NCBI GenBank assembly: GCA_964632795.1
Contig: CAZWEZ010000028.1
Coordinates: forward strand, 1-38,253
Source: CAZWEZ01 sp964632795
GTDB taxonomy: Bacteria; Pseudomonadota; Alphaproteobacteria; Rhodospirillales; 2-02-FULL-58-16
Reading direction: 5' to 3'
DNA length: 38,253 nt
Shown here one piece after another: positions 14,574 to 22,484 of this stretch. Below the pieces are notes generated by a model, which saw only the letters and a list, made by a program, of their open reading frames with translations, made no database searches and was not told where the DNA came from. Made by a program: the position numbers and the translations under genes. Position 1 is the first letter of the stretch; each line of letters opens with the position of its first letter.

Positions 14574-14966
14574 ATGAACAAAGGCGGATTGTTGGCCCTA
14601 TGCATGTCGGCGGCTGTGGCCCTGACCCTGGCCGGTGGACCGGCTTCGGCGGGCGAGGACGCCGAAGCCGGCAAGAAAGTCTTCAAGAAATGCAAGGCCT
14701 GCCACTCGATCAAGGCCGGCAAGCACAAAACCGGCCCCTCCCTGGCCGGGATCGTCGGGCGCCAGGCCGGCACCACCAAATTCAAGCGTTACAAGGGCCT
14801 CAAGGGCGCCGACTTTATCTGGGACGAGGCGCTTCTCGATGAATACCTCGCCAATCCCAAGAAATTCGTCAAGAAACGCGGCGCCAAGAAATCCTCGATG
14901 ACCTTCAAGCTCAAGAAGCCCGAGCAGCGCAAGGCCGTCATCGCCTACCTGAAGACCCTCGAGTAA
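14574..14966 (+). CDS. Periplasmic class I cytochrome c, lysine-rich
   Basis: This 130-residue protein has a signal peptide cleaved after ASA (24-26), giving a mature protein of about 104 residues. Haem attaches at CKACH (40-44), with H44 as proximal ligand; M109 in SSMTFKL is the probable distal ligand. The motif TGPSLAGIVGRQAG follows the haem site as in mitochondrial-type c550/c552 cytochromes. The C-terminal helix is EQRKAVIAYLKTLE. Lysines are numerous, giving a strongly basic protein suited to docking on acidic partners such as oxidases. AGGAGA lies about 8 nt before the ATG. It is monocistronic, with its own promoter and terminator. Confidence 0.92.
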   Translation: MNKGGLLALCMSAAVALTLAGGPASAGEDAEAGKKVFKKCKACHSIKAGKHKTGPSLAGIVGRQAGTTKFKRYKGLKGADFIWDEALLDEYLANPKKFVKKRGAKKSSMTFKLKKPEQRKAVIAYLKTLE

Positions 14967-14988
14967 GCGGTTTTCGCCACCCGAACCA

Positions 14989-15019
14989 ACACCCCCGCCC
15001 GGATGACCGGCGGGGGTGT
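14989..15019. terminator. Bidirectional stem-loop terminator
   Basis: ACACCCCCGCC (14989-14999) pairs perfectly with GGCGGGGGTGT (15009-15019) across a 9-nt loop, between the convergent cytochrome c and universal stress genes. There is no long T-tract, so efficiency is uncertain. Confidence 0.65.
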
Positions 15020-15032
15020 CGCTGTCATACCA

Positions 15033-15461
15033 TCAGTCGCGGACCACCAGCACCGAGCATTCGGCGTGACGCACCACCCGCGCCGCGTTGGGGCCGAGCA
15101 GGTAGTCCTTGAGCTCGGGACGATGGGAGGCGATGACGATGAGGTCGGCGCCGATCTCCCCGGCGATCTTCAGGATCACCTCGTAGACCGTGCCGTAGCC
15201 GACGGAATGACGGGTCTTGATCTCGGAAGGAACGTGTTCGCCGATGAAGGCGCCAAGATCCTCGCTGGCCCTGGCCAGCGCCTTTTCCCCAAAGTCGTCG
15301 GGAAAAAACGAGCCGACGACGCTCATGCCGAAGTCGGGAATCACCGTAACCACGTGCAGGCCCGCCCCGGAGTTCCGGCAGTATTCCACCGCCGTCGGCA
15401 GGGCCTTTTTCCAGGAACTCTGTTCGGTGAGATCAACCGTCAGGAGGACTTTTCCGAACAT
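15033..15461 (-). CDS. Universal stress protein (UspA family)
   Basis: This 142-residue protein has the Usp alpha/beta fold: MFGKVLLTVDLTEQSSWKKAL at the start, HVVTVIPDFGMSVVGSFFPDD in the middle, GADLIVIASHRPELKDYLLG, then a nucleotide-binding end GPNAARVVRHAECSVLVVRD. This last segment fits the GxxG-x9-GS/T type loosely, with N-A in place of the usual small residues, so ATP binding is likely but not certain. It begins 12 nt after the TRAP permease gene ends. In Halomonas the TRAP genes teaABC are followed by the Usp gene teaD, which modulates transport, so a similar regulatory role is plausible here. Confidence 0.88.
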   Translation of the reverse strand: MFGKVLLTVDLTEQSSWKKALPTAVEYCRNSGAGLHVVTVIPDFGMSVVGSFFPDDFGEKALARASEDLGAFIGEHVPSEIKTRHSVGYGTVYEVILKIAGEIGADLIVIASHRPELKDYLLGPNAARVVRHAECSVLVVRD

Positions 15462-15473
15462 CGCCTTTTCTCC

Positions 15474-17882
15474 CTATTCGCCGGTCGCCGGAGCCGCCGC
15501 CGGCCGCTGGCGCCGCCAGCGCGGCAATTGCATGGCGATGATCAATCCCAACAGGGCCACACCGAACGGATAGACCAGGTACTTGGACGGCAGGCCGACC
15601 TGCTCGACGTCGACTGCGGTGAGGGTATCGCCGATCTTGATCCCGGCCTGCTCGGCAAGCCCGCTGAACTCCAGGTTGACGACCTCGTAGTCCCCGTCCT
15701 CGGCGGGTAGGATGCTGAGTCCGTAAAGCACCTCGGGTCCGGCCGCCGCCATGTCGGGCGTCCCCATCCGATACAGCTTGTAGCGGTCGCCGTAGTTGGT
15801 CGAGCGCACCAGGTGGAAACGGATGGTGTATCCGCGCGGCGCCGCCTCTTCGCCGGCCGCGAAGCGGCCCAGATCGAGGGGGGCGAATTCCGGATAGACC
15901 CAGTCCATGACGACCGACGGCCGGAACAAGGCGAGGATCACCAGGGCGAGGAGCATCCCCTCGTGGATCCTGATCCTGACCAGTATCCAGCCCTGGGTGA
16001 GGGAGGCGAAACTGAGCAGGGCGAGCAGCGACACTACGAAGATCATCAGGCCCTGCCAGAAGCTGTCGACCCCGACCAGCAGCAGTTCCGGGTTGAAGAT
16101 GAAGATGAACGGCAGGATCGCCGTGCGGATGTCGTACATGAATCCCTGGATCCCGGTCTTGATCGGGTCGGCGCGCGAGATGGCGGCGGCGGCGAAGGCG
16201 GCCAGGCACACCGGTGGCGTGTCGTCGGCCAGGATGCCGAAGTAGAACACAAAGAGGTGGACCGCGATCAACGGCAGCACCAGGCCGGAGGCGGTGCCTA
16301 GCTCGACCAGCACCCCGGTCAGAAGGGTGGCGACGACCAGGTAGTTGGCGGTGGTCGGCAGCCCCATCCCGAGGATCAGGCACAGCACCGCGGTCAGGCC
16401 GAGCAGGATGTACACGTTGCCGCCCGAGATCGCCTCGATGACGCCGACCAGCATGTTGTTGAGGCCGGTCGAGCCAACCGCGCCGACGATGATCCCGGCG
16501 GCGGCGACGGCGATGGCGATGTTGACCATGTTGCGGGCGCCGGCGACCATTCCCTGGTAGATCAGGACGGCCCCGTCCTTGGTGGCCTGGACGACGTCGG
16601 CCTTGCCGCCGCGGACCTCGTGGAAGATTCGCTCGATGACGATGATGATCATCAGCAGGATGATCGAATAGAACACGGCGGTGCCCGCCGTCCACCGTTT
16701 CACCATCAACAGGTAGACCAGCACCGCGATCGGGACCAGGAAATGGAGGCCGCCGCGGAAGGTCTTGCCGAGGGGCGGGATCTGGTCTTTCGGCAGTCCC
16801 CGCAGGCCCAGCTTCATCGCCTCCAGGTGCGAGATGTAGAGCAGCGCCATGTAGCTGATGACGGCCGGAATGAAGGCCGCCTTGACCACCTCGAAATAGC
16901 TGATGCCGATCAGCTCGGCGATGATGAAGGCCGCCGCGCCCATGATCGGCGGCATGATCTGGCCGTTGGTCGAGGCCGCCACCTCGATCGCCCCGGCCTT
17001 GACCGCCGGGATGCCGATCGAGCGCATCACCGGGATGGTGAAGGTGCCGGTGGTCACCACGTTGGCGATCGAGGAGCCGGAGATCGCCCCGGTCATGCCC
17101 GAGGCCAGGATCGCCGCCTTGGCCGGGCCGCCGCGGTATTTGCCGACCATGGCGAACGACAAATCCAGGAAATACTTGCCCGCCCCGGCCTTGTCCAACA
17201 GCGCCCCGAACAACACGAACAGGAACACGAAGCTGACCGAGACGTCGATCGGGATGCCGAAGATCGCCTCGCCGCCCAGCCAGTGGTAGCTGATCAGCCG
17301 GCTCAGCGAGAGCCCCCGATGGGAGATCATGTCGGGCATCGATTGGCCGAATATGGAATAAATGAGAAACACGCCGGCGACGATGACCAGCGGCCAGCCG
17401 ATGGACCGCCGCGTCGCGTCCAGCAGGAGAAGGATGCCGATGCCCCCGAGGATGGCCTCGAAAGGGAACTCGAAGCCGGCGATATCCCAGGTCCACGGGA
17501 TTCCGTCGCGCTCGACCAGCCCCGAGTAGCCGAACCACAGGTAGAGCGCGCTGCCGACGCCCAGCAACGCCAGGATAACGTCGTAAATGGGGATCCGCCG
17601 CGTCGCCAGGGAGCGCGCCGCCGGGAACATCAGGAAGCACAGCAGCAACCCGAAGGCCAGGTGGATGCCGCGCGCCGGGACGTCGACGATGATGCCGATA
17701 TTGAACTGGAACGGCAGCGGCGAGGCGATCCAGAGCTGGAACAGCGACCACAGGAAGGCAATCCCGCTGACGATGGCGGCGAGGCGCGGGCCGTGCTTGC
17801 GCCCGGTGTATTCGACGTCCTCGATGGCCTTTTCGATGTCTTCCTGGGAAACGTCGGGGATCGACGAAGACGGCCCGGCCAT
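15474..17882 (-). CDS. TAXI-type TRAP transporter fused permease (DctQM fusion)
   Basis: This 802-residue inner-membrane protein joins the small (4-helix) and large (12-helix) TRAP subunits in one chain, as usual for TAXI systems. The central part carries DctM signatures: GGPAKAAILASGMTGAISGSS, ATSxxGQIMPPIMGAAAF-like AASTNGQIMPPIMGAAAFII, and LGMGLPTTANYLVVATLL. The cytoplasmic N-terminus is SQEDIEKAIEDVEYTGR. The C-terminal region (about 690-770) is a soluble DUF3394-like extension with a PDZ-like stretch FSGLAEQAGIKIGDTLTAVD, followed by a last helix. It drives sodium-coupled uptake of an organic acid delivered by the binding protein encoded upstream. Confidence 0.92.
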   Translation of the reverse strand: MAGPSSSIPDVSQEDIEKAIEDVEYTGRKHGPRLAAIVSGIAFLWSLFQLWIASPLPFQFNIGIIVDVPARGIHLAFGLLLCFLMFPAARSLATRRIPIYDVILALLGVGSALYLWFGYSGLVERDGIPWTWDIAGFEFPFEAILGGIGILLLLDATRRSIGWPLVIVAGVFLIYSIFGQSMPDMISHRGLSLSRLISYHWLGGEAIFGIPIDVSVSFVFLFVLFGALLDKAGAGKYFLDLSFAMVGKYRGGPAKAAILASGMTGAISGSSIANVVTTGTFTIPVMRSIGIPAVKAGAIEVAASTNGQIMPPIMGAAAFIIAELIGISYFEVVKAAFIPAVISYMALLYISHLEAMKLGLRGLPKDQIPPLGKTFRGGLHFLVPIAVLVYLLMVKRWTAGTAVFYSIILLMIIIVIERIFHEVRGGKADVVQATKDGAVLIYQGMVAGARNMVNIAIAVAAAGIIVGAVGSTGLNNMLVGVIEAISGGNVYILLGLTAVLCLILGMGLPTTANYLVVATLLTGVLVELGTASGLVLPLIAVHLFVFYFGILADDTPPVCLAAFAAAAISRADPIKTGIQGFMYDIRTAILPFIFIFNPELLLVGVDSFWQGLMIFVVSLLALLSFASLTQGWILVRIRIHEGMLLALVILALFRPSVVMDWVYPEFAPLDLGRFAAGEEAAPRGYTIRFHLVRSTNYGDRYKLYRMGTPDMAAAGPEVLYGLSILPAEDGDYEVVNLEFSGLAEQAGIKIGDTLTAVDVEQVGLPSKYLVYPFGVALLGLIIAMQLPRWRRQRPAAAPATGE

Positions 17883-17922
17883 GGCGAAAATCCGCTAAGT
17901 CAAATCGATGAACCAAGGAAAT

Positions 17923-17948
17923 CCGGCATCCCCCGCAGGGGATGCCGG
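17923..17948 (-). terminator. Stem-loop between binding-protein and permease genes
   Basis: CCGGCATCCCC (17923-17933) pairs perfectly with GGGGATGCCGG (17938-17948), loop CGCA. It lies 18 nt after the stop codon of the TAXI binding protein and ahead of the permease start. Such hairpins often stabilise or partly terminate the message so that more binding protein than permease is made. Confidence 0.6.
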
Positions 17949-17966
17949 TGAAAGGGGTTCAGAAAA

Positions 17967-19049
17967 CTACATCCAGCCCTTTTCCTTGTAATACTTGATG
18001 GCGCCCGGATGGAGCGGCGCCGACAACGCGTTCACGATCATCATCTTGGGATCGAGGTTCCTGAACGCCGGATGGAGCGCCCTGAAGTCGTCGAGGTTCT
18101 CGAACACCGCCCGGGTGACCTCGTAGACTATGTCCTCTGGCACGTCGGCGCTGGTCACGAAGGTGGCCATGACCCCGAACGTGGTGACGTCGGCGTCGGT
18201 GGTCTTGTAGGTTCCCTTGGGAATGGTCGCGAAGGCGTAATATGGATTCTCGTCGACCAGCCCCTTCTCGACCGAGGTGTCGAGGTTGATGATCTTGGCG
18301 TCGCAGCCGTCGGTGGCGATCGAGACGCCGGCGTTGGGCACCCCGACGGTGTAGCCGTAGGCGTCGATCTTGCCGTCGCACAGCGCCTTCGACTGCTCGG
18401 TCGAGGTCAGCTCGGTGGCGATCTTGAAGTCGTCCTTGCTGGTCCCGTAGGCTTCCATCAGGACCTCGGTGGTGCCGCGCTGGCCGGAACCCGGGTTGCC
18501 GATGTTGAACCGCTTGCCCTTGAGATCGGCCCACGAGGTGATGCCGGAGTCCTTGCCGACGATGATGTGGTACGGCTCGGGATGCACCGAGAACACGGCC
18601 CGCAACCCCTTGAACGCCTTGCCCTTGAACTTGCTGGAGCCGTTGTAGGCATGGAACTGCCAGTCGGATTGGGCGACCCCGAAGTCCAGTTCGCCCTCCC
18701 GGATGTTGGAGATGTTATAGGTCGAACCGGCGGTCGAGGGCGCCGCGCAGCGGATGCCGTGCTTGCGGCCCTTCTTGCGGCCTTCCGCCGCTTCCTTGTG
18801 AATCATCCTGCAGATCGACTGGCCGACCACGAAATAGACGCCGGTCGGGCCGCCGGTGCCGATGGCGATGAATCTGTCGGCGGCGGCTTGCTCCTTGAGG
18901 GCCAGTTCCTCAGCCGTGGTCTTGCCTTTCTCCGCCACGGCTTTCTCGCGTTCCAAGCGCGAAAGCTCTTGTTGCTGACTGTAGAAAAGCCAACCTCCGA
19001 TAACGACGACAACAACCGCGACGACACCGAGAACGGTATTCCTGTTCAT
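17967..19049 (-). CDS. TAXI-family TRAP solute-binding protein, membrane-anchored
   Basis: This 360-residue protein captures the substrate for the TAXI TRAP permease. The core begins with FIAIGTGGPTGVYFVVGQSI, the TAXI signature, followed by CAAPSTAGSTYNISNIREGE, FGVAQSDWQFHAY, LKGKRFNIGNPGSGQRGTTE and a C-terminal HPGAIKYYKEKGWM. Instead of a cleaved signal it starts MNRNTVLGVVAVVVVVIGGW and continues into a charged heptad-like helix (QQQELSRLEREKAVAEKGKT), suggesting an inner-membrane anchor with a coiled coil. ATG 19049 has GGAGGTGGAATTCAG before it. The substrate is unknown; TAXI proteins bind dicarboxylates or glutamate-like molecules. Confidence 0.9.
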   Translation of the reverse strand: MNRNTVLGVVAVVVVVIGGWLFYSQQQELSRLEREKAVAEKGKTTAEELALKEQAAADRFIAIGTGGPTGVYFVVGQSICRMIHKEAAEGRKKGRKHGIRCAAPSTAGSTYNISNIREGELDFGVAQSDWQFHAYNGSSKFKGKAFKGLRAVFSVHPEPYHIIVGKDSGITSWADLKGKRFNIGNPGSGQRGTTEVLMEAYGTSKDDFKIATELTSTEQSKALCDGKIDAYGYTVGVPNAGVSIATDGCDAKIINLDTSVEKGLVDENPYYAFATIPKGTYKTTDADVTTFGVMATFVTSADVPEDIVYEVTRAVFENLDDFRALHPAFRNLDPKMMIVNALSAPLHPGAIKYYKEKGWM

Positions 19050-19260
19050 CTGAATTCCACCTCCCTGGTTGAATAAAACGCTACGAGGATGAAACGGCGA
19101 GGCAAGGTCGCCGCGCCGCCGATGCGCAGGCCGGAGCCTCCACCCGGAGGCCCGGGTCCGAACAAGGAATTGGAAGGCGGACATGACCGTTTCGGGCGGA
19201 TGGCTCCGCCCCGCTCGTGCGCCGGTGCTGTGGTTCCCGACACGCTGCTGTCGCCCCCCA

Positions 19261-19287
19261 TTCGGTCAAAAACGCTGTTTAACCGAA
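19261..19287. promoter_or_regulatory. Inverted repeat in the 320-nt gap upstream of the TAXI operon
   Basis: TTCGGTCAAA (19261-19270) and TTTAACCGAA (19278-19287) pair at 9 of 10 positions around 7 nt. A second small palindrome GATAGCCTATC lies at 19294-19304. The repeat sits between the stop of the unknown 165-residue gene and the TAXI binding-protein start, so it could be an operator or an end-of-gene hairpin. The remainder of 19050-19370 holds no gene that I can support. Confidence 0.35.
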
Positions 19288-19370
19288 ACTTGCGATAGCC
19301 TATCAGCCGCCATCGGCCTCAACAACCCCCAATCGCGAGACCGCCGGCCGATGACCACCGTCAGGCGCCG

Positions 19371-19868
19371 TCATTCCGGCTCCAGGCCGACGGGTGTCAG
19401 GCTCCATTCCCGCCACACCCGTTCGGGGAACGGTTCGCCTTTTTCCGCCTCCCCGTCCTCGAGGGCGGCCTCCACGTGGCCGAACCCGCGGTTGAGTTCC
19501 GACCACATCCGGCGCCCCAGCAGCCTCAGCTCCGGAACGTTGAGGCAGCGCAGTGAATACGACCACACCATGGCTCCCGTCGAATCCACCGGACGGCCCA
19601 TCCTGGTGAACTTGCGGGCCAGCCGGTTGATCTCCATCTGGTGGCTCCCCATGGCCTCGACCGAGGGAAGGTCGTGGTCGGAAAAAAGGTCCTCCGGGAT
19701 GACCCCGTAGGTCTCGAAGTTGACCCGGATGGCGGTGGCGACGGCGACGATGACGCCGAGGTCCCGGTCGTCCATGGCGGCCAGGCCAGCGACGAATTTC
19801 TCGACCTCCTTGCGGCCGGCGTGCAGGGCGTGGCCCCTGATCTTTTCCAGAAGCCAGTCCTTGACCAT
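19371..19868 (-). CDS. Conserved-looking protein of unknown function (165 aa)
   Basis: I do not recognise a family. The protein is soluble, mainly helical and without signal peptide. The first half has MVKDWLLEKIRGHALHAGRKEVEKF and a hydrophobic LGVIVAVATAIRVNFE helix. The middle contains a conserved-looking block with VEAMGSHQMEINRLARKFTR and STGAMVWSYSLRCLNVPELR, followed by MWSELNRGFGHVEAAL. Codon usage matches the neighbourhood, supporting a real gene. It starts 54 nt downstream of the aminotransferase gene stop and probably shares its transcript. An interaction with that enzyme or with the TRAP uptake system downstream is only a guess. Confidence 0.7.
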   Translation of the reverse strand: MVKDWLLEKIRGHALHAGRKEVEKFVAGLAAMDDRDLGVIVAVATAIRVNFETYGVIPEDLFSDHDLPSVEAMGSHQMEINRLARKFTRMGRPVDSTGAMVWSYSLRCLNVPELRLLGRRMWSELNRGFGHVEAALEDGEAEKGEPFPERVWREWSLTPVGLEPE

Positions 19869-19922
19869 CGCCGCCCCCTGGAATCCTGTTGTCGGCCGCC
19901 GGCCCCCCCCGGGGACGGGACC

Positions 19923-21254
19923 TCAGCGGACCTCGTCGATGGCGGCCTCGATGGCGTCGCCGATCCGGGCGACGATCTCGGCGATGTCCGAATCGTCGGC
20001 GATGTAGGGCGGCGCCAGCAGCACGTGGTCGCCGCGGATGCCGTCGACGGTGCCCCCGCTGGGATAGCAGATCAGGCCCCGGGCCATGGCCTGGGCCTTG
20101 ACCTTGGCGTGCAGCTTGAGGGCCGGATCGAAGGGCTCCTTGGTCTCGCGCTCGGCGACCAGCTCGATGCCCCTGAGCAGCCCCCGGCCGCGGATGTCGC
20201 CGACATGGGGGTGCTGGCCCAGCCGGCGGCGCAAGCCCTCGGCCAGGGTCCGGCCCCGGGCCCGGACGTCGGCCAGCAGGCCGCGCGAGGCAATGGCCCG
20301 CTGCACCGCCAGGGCGGCGGCGCACGCCGTGGGGTGGCCCATGTAGGTGTGGCCGTGCTGGAAGGCGCCGCTTCCCCGGCGGAAGGCCTCGAAGACGCGT
20401 TCGCCGACCAGCGTCGCGGCGATCGGCTGGTAGCCGCCGCCCAGCCCCTTGGCGAGGACCAGGATGTCGGGCGCGATGCCCTCCTGCTCGCAGGCGTGCA
20501 GGGTGCCGGTGCGGCCCATGCCGCACATCACCTCATCCAGGATCAGCAGCACCCCGTGGCGGTCGCAGATGTCGCGGATGCGCTTGAAATAGCCGGCCAC
20601 CGGGGGCACCGCGCCGGCGGTCGCCCCGACCACCGTCTCGGCGACGAAGGCGGCGACGGTTCCCGCTCCCAGCTCGAGGATCGCCGCCTCCAGCTCGTCG
20701 GCCACCCTGAGGCCGTATTGGTCCTCGCTCTCGCCCGCTTCCATGCCCCGGTAGGCGAAGCACGGCGAGATGTGGACGGTGTCCATCAGCATCGGTTTGT
20801 AGGGAATCCGGCGCCACTCGTTGCCGCCCACCGCCAGCGCCCCCAGGGTGTTGCCGTGATAGCTCTGGCGCCGGGCGATGAACCGGCAGCGCCCGGGCTC
20901 GCCGATCTCGAGGAAATACTGGCGGGCCATCTTGATCGCGGCCTCGATGGCTTCGGAGCCCCCGGACAGGAAATAGACCCGCGAGATCCCCTCCGGCGCC
21001 CCCTCGACCAGCACCTCGGCCAGCTCCTCGGCCGCTTGGGAGGTGAAGAACGCGGTGTGGGCGAAGGCCAGCCGGTCGACCTGGTCTTTAATCGCCGCGC
21101 GGACCTCGGGGTCGCTGTGGCCGAGACAGGAAACCACCGCCCCGCCCGAGGCGTCGATGTAGCGGTTGCCCTCGGTATCGACGATGACGATGCCCTCGCC
21201 GTGGTCGGCCACCGGAAGCCTGGCCTTGAGTTGGCGTTGAAAGACGTGGCTCAT
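19923..21254 (-). CDS. Class III PLP-dependent aminotransferase
   Basis: This 443-residue enzyme transfers amino groups with pyridoxal phosphate and belongs to the omega-amino acid/pyruvate transaminase group. Phosphate and ring contacts are visible: SGGSEA (97-102), YHG (132-134), LILDEV with D240, and LAKGLGGGYQP with the PLP lysine K269. The N-terminus VIVDTEGNRYIDASGG and the later YMGHPTACAAALAV are diagnostic. The length is normal. The gene starts 4 nt after the amidohydrolase gene ends, so they are co-translated. The amino donor is unknown; pairing with an enamidase-like protein suggests breakdown of a nitrogenous compound. Confidence 0.9.
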   Translation of the reverse strand: MSHVFQRQLKARLPVADHGEGIVIVDTEGNRYIDASGGAVVSCLGHSDPEVRAAIKDQVDRLAFAHTAFFTSQAAEELAEVLVEGAPEGISRVYFLSGGSEAIEAAIKMARQYFLEIGEPGRCRFIARRQSYHGNTLGALAVGGNEWRRIPYKPMLMDTVHISPCFAYRGMEAGESEDQYGLRVADELEAAILELGAGTVAAFVAETVVGATAGAVPPVAGYFKRIRDICDRHGVLLILDEVMCGMGRTGTLHACEQEGIAPDILVLAKGLGGGYQPIAATLVGERVFEAFRRGSGAFQHGHTYMGHPTACAAALAVQRAIASRGLLADVRARGRTLAEGLRRRLGQHPHVGDIRGRGLLRGIELVAERETKEPFDPALKLHAKVKAQAMARGLICYPSGGTVDGIRGDHVLLAPPYIADDSDIAEIVARIGDAIEAAIDEVR

Positions 21255-21258
21255 GGGG

Positions 21259-22422
21259 TCAGACCACCTCGGGCAGGGTCGTCGCCGGGGGGGTGTTGCG
21301 GCTGCGCTGGGAGCGGACCTGGCCGTCGATGACGATCATCCCGATCCCGGGCAGGTCACCCATCTGCACGCTGTCGAGCAGGGTCGCCCCGGCGGTGTGC
21401 TGGGCGCGGTCCATGATCACGAAGTCGGCGCACCGCCCGACCTCGATCAGCCCGCAGTCGAGGTCGTGGATCCGCGCCGTGTTGCCGGTGGCGAAGCAGA
21501 ACGCGGTCTCGGCGGGAACCTCGCCGAGGCTCGACAGGATGGCGATGGTGCGCAGGATGCCCAGCGGCTGGACCCCCGAGCCGGCCGGCGAATCGGAGCC
21601 CAGGATGACCCGCGCCAACTGTCCCAGCTCGCCGGCCGTGCGCATCGCCAGCAGGCCGGCCCGGGCGTTGCCGTTGTGGACGATCTCGACGGCCCGGGTG
21701 CAGCTCTCGCAGAGGCAGGTGATCTGGTCGTCGGGCAGCGCCGTGTGGCCGCCGTTGATGTGACCGATGACGTCGGCGTCGGCGGCCAGCACCACGTCCT
21801 TGTCGATCAGGCCGGAGCCGGGGATCGACGGGCCGCCGGTGTGAATGGTGCTCCGGATGCCGTACTTGCGGGCCCAGGCGACCATCTGGGCGGCCTCGTC
21901 GCCGGTCTTGACGCTGCCCAGCCCGATCTCGCCGAGCAGCTTGACCCCGGCCTCGGCCAACTCCTTGAAGTCGCTCTCGACCATCCCCTTCTCGACCACC
22001 GGGGCGCCGGCGTGGACCTTGATCCCGGAGGGGCGGAAGTTGGCGAAGGCGCGCTGGGCGGTCACCGCCAGCGCCTTCAGCCCGACGATGTCCTTGGGCC
22101 GCCCGGGCAGGTGGACCTCGCCCGCCGAGATCATGGTCGTCACCCCGCCGTGGAGGAAGCTGTCGAGCCAGTTGAGCTGGCTCTGACGGGGCGTCCAGTC
22201 GCCGAACACCGGATGGACGTGGCTGTCGATCAGGCCCGGGGCGAGCGTCGTCCCCTTGGCGTCGATGACGGTGTCGGCGCCCTCGGTGTCGACCTCCTTG
22301 CTCTTGCCGAGCGCGGAGATTCTGCCGTCGACGGCGACGATGGTGTCGGCATCCAGGATCGGGGTTTCGAGATCGCCGCTGAGCAACAACCCGATGTTGC
22401 GGATGACCAACTTGGTGCTCAT
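21259..22422 (-). CDS. Enamidase-like amidohydrolase
   Basis: This 387-residue metal-dependent hydrolase has the amidohydrolase beta-sandwich plus TIM-barrel plan. It carries DSHVHP (H68, H70), GEIGLGS with E165, THTGG-type IHTGG (H194), GHINGGH (H221) and SDSPAGSG with D277. It resembles enamidase of Eubacterium barkeri nicotinate degradation, which opens a cyclic enamide and releases ammonia, more than dihydroorotase or hydantoinase. The start is ATG 22422; the same frame stays open for 746 codons upstream through the heparinase gene, which is a GC artefact. No nicotinate hydroxylase genes are nearby, so the real substrate is open. Confidence 0.82.
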   Translation of the reverse strand: MSTKLVIRNIGLLLSGDLETPILDADTIVAVDGRISALGKSKEVDTEGADTVIDAKGTTLAPGLIDSHVHPVFGDWTPRQSQLNWLDSFLHGGVTTMISAGEVHLPGRPKDIVGLKALAVTAQRAFANFRPSGIKVHAGAPVVEKGMVESDFKELAEAGVKLLGEIGLGSVKTGDEAAQMVAWARKYGIRSTIHTGGPSIPGSGLIDKDVVLAADADVIGHINGGHTALPDDQITCLCESCTRAVEIVHNGNARAGLLAMRTAGELGQLARVILGSDSPAGSGVQPLGILRTIAILSSLGEVPAETAFCFATGNTARIHDLDCGLIEVGRCADFVIMDRAQHTAGATLLDSVQMGDLPGIGMIVIDGQVRSQRSRNTPPATTLPEVV

Positions 22423-22484
22423 CACCGCGTCTCCCCCTGAAGGTTGTCGGTTGACCCGCACAGTCGCCCAAACCGCCCGCCGGG

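Noticed and set aside
16620..17951. A 443-codon plus-strand frame opposite the TRAP permease
   Set aside because: Charged low-complexity composition and no motif; the permease on the other strand has clear TRAP signatures.
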